Part shown: piece by piece, positions 11,401 through 22,261 of the stretch
Layout: every line of letters starts with the position of its first letter
Position numbering within the stretch: position 1 is the stretch's first letter
DNA from: Protonemura montana
Lineage: Eukaryota; Arthropoda; Insecta; Plecoptera; Nemouridae
NCBI GenBank assembly: GCA_947568835.1
Contig: OX387604.1
Location: 14,971,076 to 15,035,075 of the forward strand
DNA length: 64,000 bases
Reading direction: 5' to 3'
Translations under genes and position numbers: made by a program
The notes under the pieces: generated by a model
The model's input: only the letters and a program-made list of their open reading frames with translations
The model's database searches: none
Told to the model about the DNA's origin: nothing

Positions 11401-14400
11401 AAATCAAATCTAGACGCATAGCTAGACACCCACGTGATACACTCCCCTTGTGCCACGGTAGAAAATGTGTGGAACGGGAAAATGCACACCGCGTCCCGTA
11501 TTACTCCCCCGGATGCGTTTAACACTGCCCTATTAAAGGAAATCAACAAACAATTCACAGCTGTTACAAATCCTTAAGACATTAGTAAATCTGAAACTGC
11601 AAACTGACCAAAACGTGATTTGTGCCCCTTTAATGACATCATTGCTGGTCGTTCTTGTTACGAAAGGATCGGTCATGTACTGAGAGTGGAAACTACAAAA
11701 ATAGGGGTATTCGCATTGCTTTGTCGGCGCTGTCTTACAAAGGGTATGCGGTGCGCTGACCTTGGCCAAGCTTATAGTTTCGCGATCGCGTAGTCAATAT
11801 TATTATGAGCGAGCATAGCTGTTGTCATATATTTTTCAGAATGATTTTGTAAGATTCTTTGAACCATCTTACTGTACGGCAACTCATGCCATACGGATGG
11901 CTTTTACTTTTTAGCCCTGGAATGTTGACAGCTATTGATGAGTTACGGAAAAAAATCTCGTATCGAAAGATTTGAGAATATCCAAAGAGTTTTCGAGGGT
12001 TGCTCGAGCTCTCGGGCACACACGTAGTCGGCGCCCATGGTATTGGGACTTGCTTTGTATTTTCATTTGATCTCTTTAGATGAGACTGACTTTTTGTTCT
12101 AGTTTCTTCAAATTGAAACCTGAAATATAACAATATATTGTTGTTAATGTATTTTTATTTCCCCACCCATTAAGCATTTGTAATAGAAACAAAATAGGTA
12201 CTGTCAGCTTGCAGTGCCTTCAGAAGGAAACACACATATGTCCCTGCTTGCGATTAAAATATAGTTTAAATATGATAATGGACTCGCCTTTCTTTTTATT
12301 CAGCTGCAGTGTACCGACGTCTGCACCTAAATCCTCAATTTTCTTCAATTTTTAACACTAACACGATCCCTTTTCCAATGACAAGTACTTCGCCAAATCC
12401 AGTACCCATTTTTTAGTTCAGCAAGCTGTACTCTCGCCCCACCACTCGGTCAAACCGATTACCCTGCACTCTGGTGGCCCAATATTCAACTGATGCTACT
12501 ATACATCGCGATGCCAGCGCCCCTCAGTGCTCGCGTAACAAGTATTTTTTTGCCGTAGCGTGCCGTAGCCAAAGCTGGGTAAGGTGATATATCTGTGTAT
12601 GTCAATCTGTGGTAGTAGCTATTTGGAGGCCTAAAGGGCAGATTTTTGCTCCATATGTCCCTTAGTGTGGCACAGCAATTTCTTTGGTTTATTGCTGGTT
12701 GTAAAGCAATACACCATGCCTGCAAGTGGGCCTTTTATGGCTCTATTTTACAAGAAATGCTATGTTATTCCAATTCTCAACAGCAATACAGCTTGGAGTA
12801 GATTATGTATGTATGAAAAAAAAACCTACTGCAACATAACAATCAATTATTACCTACAGACCATTACTATGTTAGTAATTGTGATTTAAAAAATTTACTC
12901 TTCACATTAATTTGCATTTTGTAATTGCAATACCAATTTGTTTAGTTTATTATTTATTTCATTTGCCATTTTGCAAAAACATAGCTGCTTGCAGATGTGA
13001 ATCAAGGTTTGTTTTGGTACAAACTTTGAAATGCTGTAGAAATTGGTTTGCGTTACTTTTTAAATCTTGGTTTACACATAATTTTAAAAGTGAATTTATT
13101 TTTAAAATAAATTTTATTAAAAATAGTTGCACCAACTATTAGATTTAAAACATAAATTCTTTGCAAATTCATATGTTTTTGTTCTGGCCAACTGGTGTAG
13201 CATAGGAATTTTTGGTGAAGATCTCTGTAATGATCTGCTTGATATCATTATTGAAATCCACATGTTGTGTGAATGATTTCCCTCTATTCTGATCGACCAG
13301 TTGGGTTTTGCTGAGATTACAAAGTGCCGAATAGATTTTATTATTATGAACACTATATCCGTCTCAAAAATTGATGCCTAAACGGTGACTCAAACCCGAT
13401 TTCCACCTATCACGAGTTATAGTGACGTTATAGAGACGGTTATAGTGTTCATAATAATAAAATACCCCGCGCATTGCAAGCGTTTGCAATTTAATTAAGA
13501 TTTTGTCTAAAAGATGTCATATGATAGCTAATTGGCTGCTGACTTAATTTATGGCACTTTCCTGAGATCTAAGAATTCCCAAAATTATTCTAGACAAGTG
13601 CTGAAGCATGGAGACAAGCATTTATTAAATTAGAAATCATGGAAATTAAATCTAAGTGTGAAATATAGTTAACTACTACATTACCAACAATAGATTCTAA
13701 TATATAATAGTAACAGAACCCAGAGAATTGGTCAGGCTATTATGATCACACTTCCTTGCTTATATCAGAATATTTAAAACCCCGCAAATATAATTAAGTA
13801 GCAAGTCTTATCTTATTCTAATCCTTACCATTTCAGAACACATTCCCTGCTAAAAGCACTACAGATAAATGTTCAAGATCAAGATAAAGATCTAGAAGCT
13901 TTCTCCAAGCTGGGTTTTCCCATAATTTCAAGCCAGTTAACCAATGTCAAAGTCAGAATATTGACAGCTACAAAATATACCTTACAAATCCCAGTCAATG
14001 ACTGAAAACTGGGGTTATTTCTCACATAATAACACTCTATTTCTTGGCACATGTTTATAAATCGATTTTAGTGAAATACTGGCGGACGAGAGAGCACACT
14101 CATTTCACATTTGAAATGATGTGGATAAAAAAAGGCTTAGAGCATTCTAATGATGATGATCTCTTTGATCATCTTTCCACAGAAACATCAGGAAAAGCAA
14201 GGACAAGCCAGTTCCATACGCCCCTCATTTTACTAGGGCCTTGCTAACATTTGTTTTTTATGTTAAGGGAGTTACTTTAGTCCCATTCCTACCTGGTGAC
14301 AAATGACACAAAATTGACCAAAAAGGTGTTTTTTTCTGGAGGGATGAAGCTCTTTATTGGTATGAATGGTCCCTGATGGAATGATGAACTAATGGTCCTG

Positions 14401-17400
14401 CTCCCCTTCTCCAAGCCTCATCATTTCTCTGTCAGCACAATCGCCTTTTAGGTCTGGTACTCTGTACAAACTAGCACCCAAGACCCATCTTTCACCACTG
14501 GCCCACCCCTATTGCCCGACAACTTTTTTCTGTACCCAAGACTAAAGGTCCCAGAGTGCTCCTTTCAAGCCAACCTCCCTTATCAGATATCTTGTTCATG
14601 ACAAATTACCAAAGATTTTGAGAAAGACCTAAATGACAAATCAATCAAAATGCAAGGAACTTACGAGTTCGGACGAATGTTTTGACCAGGCAAGATTGCA
14701 GACTTGTGAACCAGTGTCGACACACTGCATGGGCTGCCCAGTGAGAGTGTTCCAGAATCGGATACATCGATCGGCGGTTCCTCCGCCGCTCGCCAGGAGA
14801 CCGTGGTGGTGAGGGGACCACGCAATTGCTGGACGACACACAAAACACATCGGTTACTTTGCAAATCAATAAAAATCATCAGGAATTTTCCCAGTCGGCA
14901 AAACCGAATGCTGTTGGGTCTGGCGGGCAATAGAGAGAGATGTAGCCCTTAATAGGCAAGACCGAGTGGCGTCTGCCACCTGACAGGCAAGGAAAAATAA
15001 CCATTGGGATTTGACTAGTTTGGGGCCTACTGTAACAAGTTTACCGGGTTTTTTAGGGGGGGAAGTGTTGCGAGGGTTCCCACTCTTAATGGTAGAGGAC
15101 CATATTCCAGTGCTGTGACCAAGGACACAAAGCTAAAATACGGTCGGTAGTCTTAGGCTAGCTGCTGAGAGGTATGGTTGTAATATGAGCTGTGCTCCTG
15201 ATAGAGTTAACATGATGTGTCGAATGTGAACCATGTTATGTATTCGTCCCATTTCTCTTTCCTCGCATGTTACAAAACTTACCTTTCACTGCAGCCAGGT
15301 GTTCGGTGTACGTTTGCACTGGGGAAATCGAGTGAAGGTTCCACACATAGAGTCGGTTGTCGTTACCACCAGAGGCAAGGTACTGGTTGTCTGGCGACCA
15401 CTTCAGTCCACACACCTTAAAGAATTTTATTCCAAATTAATCAAGGGATCAACATAGTATATGTAACCAATTATGAGTAAGCCTTTTGCTCAAATCAAAA
15501 ACTGATTATCTTTAAGGTTTATTTTGGTGTAAGTATTGATGTATGACATATTTGCAATTGCATAACAAAAATATGGGTGTCCTTAAGTGACCAATAATAA
15601 AAATGTATTGTTTCCTTTTATAACTTGGGCAAAAAAAAAAATATTTCGCCAAGGCAGACATAGTTACAGTCAAACAAAAAGTCAACGGACACCTTGAATG
15701 TGTCAATTTTATCCTGGTACATAAATCCTTAAAAATGTATTCTACGTAAAAATGCACAGTGTAAAAACTATCAAGTACCAAATATTAGATGATAAGAGCA
15801 TTAAATTGGTTGTTATTTATCAGTATGGTAGTGGACAGCCTCTGATAAGGTATAGAACTAGATGTGCATACTTAGCACAGTGGATGGGACCAAGGTGGGG
15901 AAAATGCAGCGCCAAAACGGGCCATGGATGGACATACCTCCTGTCGATGCCCAACAAGCCTGCGTTCCGGCACGACACCAGGCGTACGGACGTCGCGTTG
16001 AAGAATGAGTCGGTCTCGGCTGCCTGAAGATAGGACGTCACCGTTCCAAGCCAGTGCACCAACCCTCGCAGAGTGACCGAGCATCTTATTCACTTGTTTG
16101 TTGACGGCGACATCCCATACTTGGACATAGCCATGGTGGGTTCCAACCGCCACGAGATTCCCCTGATAGTTGAAATCATTGTGTAAGGGAAGAGGAAAGT
16201 TCAGTTGTTGAGGCGTATCCAGGAGTGAAGCTAAGATGGTAAGCTGAGAATGAGCATAAACTCAATTCAAACTCAATTGACAGTTTGCACTCGCTTTTAG
16301 TTCATATCACTAAAAGTGCTCCAAGAAAGTAACGGCATGGAACCCTTTTAAATAGTGACATTCGCGTGCCATTTGCTTATAACAGCGCAAGTGGGTTTTA
16401 GGTATCTACAATTGTAAGAAAAAAGTTAGATTTGTCAGGCTGGCAAATATTGCACTAACGTGACTAACTCGAGCACTGTATGAAACTCTTTCAGTATATT
16501 AGACCAAATTATCATAGCTAACTTTCCATCTTTACAAGTAAAAATTACAACGGCCCAACTATCTGCAGTTACCTTAAAATAAGCGACCTTGCACTTAAAA
16601 ACAGTGAATGACAGCTGGGCAGTTGTTTTGTCCATACAATTTGATTTGTCAATTTGATTTGAAGGTTAAAATATAACCAACTTGGTTCTGCACTGCATTG
16701 CATTTTGGTTGGTTTCAAGCAGACCCATTGATTAGCAGCGTATTAATTTCTTTGGTGTTAAGCATTGTGCTCAATTCAGTTGTGCTTGTGGGTAAACTTT
16801 TAGAAAATAGTTTAACATAGGTTTTACAGATAAACATACCCGTTCATTCCATGCGACCGAAGTGACAGAGTTACCGTCTCCGGAAAGATCGCACAGTCTA
16901 GTAACTTGGCTGGTGCATGCAGACCACAAGTAAACACAACTACCCAGACCAACACTGAGTACATTCTGTGATGACCAGTCCACGAGGTTCAAGTAGAAGT
17001 CGTCCTGCAGCTCAGGCGCATCTAGGACCTATCCAGGTCAAAAAAAAATTCACAAATTGTTGAACTCATCAATACCATACACTACACCACTTAGCCCTTT
17101 CGCTGCAACGAGGTTCAGCAAGTAACTGGACCATAATGCTTATAGCCGCTATTTTTTTTTTTTTAATTGGCGACTTTTCCAACAGCTGTAACACGAACTT
17201 GAACTGTCATTATTTGCGGCAAGTTCTTGGAAGTCTCTTTTTATTTGAACAACTATACGATGACTTTTGATTGGAATCAATTGAAATGTTTAAGATTGTA
17301 GAACACTGCAAGAAACATAAATCCACTGTGCAAATTACCTTGAATGGGATGCGTGAAATCTTCCGTGTTGCTTTTCGAGGAGATCTCAGAAGCTTTTGGC

Positions 17401-19020
17401 TTTTAGCACTCACAGGCGACAATGAATATGAGGATGCTGAGATGTCACCACTTGGCTTTGTTGGTGAAGAATACTAAAAAAAATCACACGTTACAACTAG
17501 ATCCTCCATCTATTTTGTCTCAAACACGTATATTAAAAACCAAATCACTTCATTTAGTCAACATCCATCACAACACGTCCAAAAACCGAAAATGCACAAC
17601 AACAAACTGCAACTCACTGTGAATAGATTCTTTCCCTCAACAGGCATTAACGCTCTTCGTTCATCGCATTGACCTTTGACATCCTCGATCCCTGCACCGA
17701 GTAGTTCATTTTTCAAGAGACACGAGTAGGCTAGCCCGTCACGGCCTCCTTCCCCGTTTTCACGCGCCTTCTTTGTTGTCTGACCGATTCTGCTACCCTC
17801 CTGCAATTTCAAGGGCAAAGTTGAACAAATATGCTCGTGTCACATTGATATACACCCGAATAGGTACTCCGAATTACATGTACTCACCGAAATCATTGCA
17901 AACTTGGTTTGCCAGTTATTTCCCAACCGAGATGGAATAAATCTGTCACTGGTGAAGCCTGCCTTAGTTGTTTTGTCCATGGTGTAGCTTAACTGAAAAT
18001 ACAAATTTATATTGAAAGCATGCAATAACTACATTACAATACGACTTAAAGTTTATACTGGTTTACTCAAACTGGTAAATTATAGAAAGGAATGGATTAG
18101 TTAAAGGTTTATAAGAAAAGGGCTGATTATTGTCAGCCAAAATAGGCGTGATTGGTAAACCGGTAGAATGCACTTGCAATTACAAAAATCGACGGCAGTG
18201 TCAGTTTTTTTAGTGGAATTCAAAGGAACTGTTTGTGCTTAAGTTGGACTTTAAGACTTGGCTGAGACTTCTTGCCCGACGTGTCTGAGGCTGACCTTGG
18301 GTCGTGTCAGGTACACCTGACAGGCTGAAGTTTTTTTTTAGAAACACACAATCACAAACATCTAAATCTGGATTGTTGGGCTAGATGGCAAAGTATCAAA
18401 CACAACGCGTTCAAAGTAGGGGTCAGAATCCTTATAAATTTCGCAAAGCCAATTTTCAAAGAATAAAGATTCTGACTAACAAAAAAAAAACTAAGAAACA
18501 TGAGATCAGCAGCCTAGCAGAGAAACTTTGTGTCTTTACAAAATGTTCCTCGTTTCTGTAAAACATTCATTTTGAAAAATAGCAGACCTTTTCCGCTACC
18601 TGACCATCTCAAGCCAGTGGACAGGCTCACAAATACTTCATTTTCTTAAATAGCCTTAGGCACGTAATAAGTAATAGACTTAGTTGATTGGTATGCCACT
18701 AAATCCAGTAAAGCGCTACCTGCTAGTTCCCTAAAATTTCTGTGCACAGCTGCAATCCTGGGAGAATTCCAGAGTGATACCAGCAGAAAAAAAACTTAAC
18801 AAAGGCTTTATGCCTCGAACTAACCTATTCCTTTTTAGTTAGTACCTAGATGGTGCTTGAAATACCTTACCGGTCTTTTTGGCGATTTTGTTGGTGTAGT
18901 ATACATCTCAACTATTTCCATTGTCTGGCTTTGTGCACTCGACCAGCCTCTGGTATTGGCCATCGGCGGCATGAGTACAGTTTGACGTCTTAGACGTTTC
19001 TCATAATCTTGGTTGAACAT
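8457..19020 (-). CDS. fzr: Fizzy-related protein (Cdh1/FZR1), APC/C co-activator
   Basis: Cdh1 recruits substrates to the anaphase-promoting complex in late mitosis and G1 and drives endocycle entry. Ten coding exons join in phase: 19020-18871, 17992-17888, 17800-17618, 17473-17339, 17028-16840, 16162-15938, 15415-15283, 14828-14665, 9608-9411 and 8498-8457. They total 1,524 bases, 507 residues plus stop (human FZR1 has 496). The N-terminus reads MFNQDYEKRLRRQ. The C-box DRFIPSR is at residues 66-72. A conserved linker (SPVSAKSQKLLRSPRK, then VLDAPELQDDFYLNLVDWS) precedes the seven-bladed WD40 propeller at about 195-490. The protein ends in the Ile-Arg tail that docks on the APC/C (LNLFTSIR). 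The initiator was chosen over an in-frame Met at 19089 because the family starts M-x-QDYE, and because a splice acceptor lies between the two at 19085-19086. The intron before the ninth coding exon is 5 kb and full of repeats. The gene looks intact. Confidence 0.96.
8841..9115 (+). mobile_element. MITE-like element, right end missing (fizzy-related intron)
   Basis: It begins TATAGGTATTGTCAGAGAGC, continues with TTTTGCTGGGCAAA and GGCAACACGT, and includes AAACCAGTCTCAAA and AATTTCTTAGCACT. These occur in the same order in the full-length element at 38748-39132. Similarity stops near 9115, so the right terminal repeat is lost. It lies in the last intron of fizzy-related. Confidence 0.55.
10093..10229 (+). 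repeat. Tandem duplication, 71-bp unit, two copies
   Basis: AAGTATACTATCTGTTCCAA starts at 10093 and again at 10164. The two copies are virtually identical through TTCGCTCACATTCGCTC. The near-identity indicates a recent duplication. It lies in the large intron of fizzy-related. Confidence 0.85.
10355..10450. repeat. GATC-rich palindromic cluster
   Basis: The stretch packs many GATC and CGATCG/TCGCGA palindromes, for example AATCGCGATCG and GTTCGCGATCG arranged as an imperfect inverted repeat, followed by a T run. It can fold into a hairpin. It may be the remnant of a foldback element. Confidence 0.45.
11588..11632 (+). repeat. Conserved transposon end, second copy
   Basis: Near-identical to 6580-6626 (CTGAAACTGCAAA, GACCAAAA, TTTGTGCCCCTTTAA). 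Open stretches just left of it on the minus strand (11217-11558, 11533-11769) may be remains of the element's protein, but no domain is recognisable. Confidence 0.45.
13336..13503 (-). mobile_element. Fold-back SINE-like repeat with tRNA-like core (copy ii)
   Basis: The arms at 13336-13365 and 13433-13462 are complementary over about 30 bases with a single mismatch (TTTTATTATTATGAACACTA on the left). Between them, on the minus strand, lies a tRNA-like core with a pol III B-box match, GGGTTTGAGTCAC at 13397-13385, preceded by TGATAGGTGGA. The right arm runs on into the shared tail AATACCCCGCGCATTGCAAGCG. It sits in the large intron of fizzy-related. Confidence 0.65.
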
Positions 19021-19084
19021 GATGGCGATGAGGATGTGGCAGCCAAATAGGCCTAGCAGCAGACTACGCCCTAGTTGTTCCAAT

Positions 19085-19095
19085 GGCAACTCTGC
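19085..19095 (-). other. Splice acceptor in the fizzy-related 5' untranslated region
   Basis: Read on the minus strand, TTTGTTGCAG precedes AGTTGCCATTGG about 65 bases upstream of the chosen ATG, so at least one non-coding first exon lies further right. That exon was not located. The 3.2 kb between here and the SLC26 start must hold the divergent promoters of both genes. Confidence 0.5.
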
Positions 19096-20305
19096 AACAA
19101 ATTAATAATATTGAATGAAAATAAACTATTTAAATTATGTAACAGAAGAGGAACGTATCTCGAAGAAAATAACCAATTAATACACATCCACTTTTAACAG
19201 ACATTTGAGCTTCTTTCTGGTTTGGAGTTAATATACACATGGCAAATATTGGCCATGCAGATGTATTTAAATTACGCCAGTGGGAAGCAGTTTTAAAACA
19301 GTTAACATAGAGCTGTGCATGCAGATTGGGAGATCGCACTAGTTGTTCAATTTCCCTGGCCTGTCACTCAAGTAATGTACGAATTGAAAAATCTGCCAGC
19401 GAATGTACTTTCAGAAAAATTACACTGAAAGGGTCGGGAACCCTGGCCTGAATTTCATTACCTGCACATTATATTTAAATATTATACTAAGCATTATTTT
19501 CTTACGTTATAGGAATAACCAATAAAATAACAAGAAACAAGCCAAAAACAGAGCAAGCAGAATGAATACACTTCCTTGCTACATAACCAATATCTTGACT
19601 TTATCTTCTAATTAAGCTGCTTTCCTCAGTGGACATGCCACTGATCTGCCTACTAAGTCCCAAAATATTTTAATAGAAATCTAGTCATATTACTATAATG
19701 TAGCAAATAGAAAGTGTGTCCTTTTGTTTAAAAATATGGCATAGCAACCACAAAAATAAGCACAATTCAATTTGGTTTCAGTATCACCAGGCATATAGAG
19801 AAGCAGTACCCAATAATACAATTTATGAAATCAGAAGGTTAAACCTTATTGATAAAACCGTGATAAGATTATTGGAAAAGAACCCATGAATTTAAGTTTT
19901 AACAAAGTTCCATTAAACTTGGAAATTGTATGATCACCTATCATCCCGTTATAACAGAACCAGAACCCACCTACCTACGCAGATCGTTCTGTACAAAATC
20001 CCCTCAAAACACAATTGTAACTAATATACAGTCTCTCAGGGTGTAAGCATAACAGAGACACTAACCGAAATAAGCCCCGAGAGTATTTAAGTTTTGGTAA
20101 TAGTTAAGTTAACTTAGTTTTAATTCATATTAAGTGTGTCTTGCACGCCATGACAGTCTGGGGTTTATTTGTTATTTGTCCTGATTCTCCACCATTGGAA
20201 ACAAGGGTTGTGTTTGAATCGCGTCTGTGTATTATTCTCTAGAATTCAGTGCGTAAACGCAAAGGCGATTGTATAACTCAAATATAACATACCTCAACCG
20301 ACGTA

Positions 20306-20545
20306 ATGAGTTCTAAAGAATTTGCCCAAACCCTTTCAAGCGTACCGACTGAAGCGCTAGAATCGGTAGCGTATTTAACGGCTGAGCTATGGGCGATCTG
20401 GAACAACACTGCTGGAGTAGGCAAACTGAGACAAACGCTTAATGACGACAACTCTTTTGACAACGACCTTGCAAAAATAACGTGGAGATGGCAGTCAGCT
20501 GACAGGGTGTCATTGTCACAAGTTTCGAAAAATGTATTTAAGTGA
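20306..20545 (+). CDS. Possible small protein, 79 aa, unidentified
   Basis: An ATG-initiated frame encodes a protein starting MSSKEFAQTLSSVPTEALES and ending in VSKNVFK. Its composition is even, with an amphipathic helix-like start and Trp at several positions. The feel (helical N-terminus, then a WRW segment) is vaguely like COMM-domain proteins, but no diagnostic alignment was possible. It lies alone between the divergent fizzy-related and SLC26 genes. The opposite strand is open over the same stretch (20278-20610), which weakens the case. It could equally be a 5' exon, an upstream ORF or chance. Confidence 0.3.
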   Translation: MSSKEFAQTLSSVPTEALESVAYLTAELWAIWNNTAGVGKLRQTLNDDNSFDNDLAKITWRWQSADRVSLSQVSKNVFK

Positions 20546-20610
20546 AATCTTTGAGTGAAATGGTGAAAACTCTTTTGACTGAAATGTATATTCAATGAAC
20601 TTATGTACAA

Positions 20611-22260
20611 TTTGAGCTATGGCTCAAAGTAATAGGAGGTACCTACGACAAATTGAATCTGTTTTTCTATTTTATTTATTGGTAGACGAGTAGGTCGTAG
20701 CATGTAATAGTATCTCTGGTAGTAGGTAATAAAAAAAAACTAACTTGGGTGCTCTATCAGCATCTTGTCAACTTCACTCATACCGCTTGGAATCACCCAT
20801 ACATTTATTATGAAGTAGTTATTTAGTTAAAAGAGGGTAATAGAGCCCATTAAGGTCTGGAACTTGCAACCAACCACGAAAGTAGACAGTTGCACCAACA
20901 GCACATCCGAGAGGAGCTCTTCGTAGGACCCATTTAAAGAAAAAAACCTGTTATCGAGATGCCCAATGTCGATTTCTATTGGTTTGTAATAGTGTGTTTT
21001 AGGTGCTTTCTATGAGAGGTGAAGATAATATTTACATTTATTAAACCTTTTTCAACTCACTCTCCAAAATGCATTTAATGTGCATTAGTGTATTTAACAG
21101 AATTGGATAGAAAAGTAAAAATACGTTGGGTACCCTCTAGAATCCAGAAACTACTCTCGATGCAGTGACTCTCAATTCCTCTGGATAATTAAATTTGCAT
21201 ACTAAAGGACTTGCTCGTACCTATACTTCTTTGCTTGACATTGTGATCTCGAACTGAGCAAATTCATGAGCGTCTTAAAAATATGGATATCTGATACCTA
21301 CTTACTTGAATCTTGTATGCAAAATATTAACTGTTTGCAGTTCTTTACTGTTCACTCTTACAATATATTTAAATATTTCTAGTAGGTACATTAAATTGAT
21401 TATTACCGACATAAAATTTTCTTTGCAAGCTCAGAGCCTCAATTTAAATTCCTCCCCATTTACCTTATCAACTGGCTAAGCATACTCCATTCTATAATGG
21501 TGCTGCATAGCAAGGAAAACCTTTATTTATAACTGTTATATCCTCTAATTTTTATTGTACAATTATTTGTATGGAATGGCGAAGTGGTTCAGAGCCGCGA
21601 TCTGATGGTCATGTGGGAAAGGACCAATAGTCAAGCAAAACATAGCAAAACCATATATTACACTACTAATTATTTCTATGTCTTTGTAAAAATGCAGATT
21701 TATTCATTACATCATTTGTTTGGGATATACCTCCTTCTATATTTTGTCAAATGGCTGCTTTTCACTACACTATATCTCGCATGTATTTTTTAGCCCTTAA
21801 TTCTGATACAATTGATTTCATGCAACTGCGTGCATATTCTAAAGTGGGTCGTACTAAAGTGTTTAAGCAATTACGTGAACAAACCTACTTGTTCGTAGAT
21901 TTCTGGACAAAAAATTAAGACTTCTCATTGCTTTCTAGGTTGAATGTTCTTTCTGGGGCCCCCCACTTTAACTTTCTGTCTAATCTTGACTCTAATCTTA
22001 TTATATTTCAACATGTTTTTGTAGTCAATTCTCATATCAATGAAATACTATTGACAGTAACTGGTACTTGTTTATAACTATTTATATTCTACTACCTACC
22101 TAGCTACAACTCTTTATCAACATTTTTTAACTCCACAGCAAAAAAGCTTATCAATTCCTGTACGTTTTTCCCAATGCCAGGTCTCATTATAGTACTGAAT
22201 TCATTACCAAAATAGCACACAACTCAGGTCATAGTTTTCATTTGCTTTGTATACTTACAG
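20611..22260. other. Spacer upstream of SLC26; no gene seen
   Basis: AT-rich sequence with no supported coding region. The SLC26 start codon sits directly behind an acceptor (TACTTACAG at 22252-22260), so an untranslated SLC26 exon should lie somewhere in this stretch or further left, but I could not place it. Confidence 0.4.
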
Positions 22261-22261
22261 A

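Noticed and set aside
19021-19089. Longer fizzy-related N-terminus from an in-frame Met at 19089
   Set aside because: A splice acceptor lies between that Met and the chosen one, and Cdh1 proteins start directly at M-x-QDYE.
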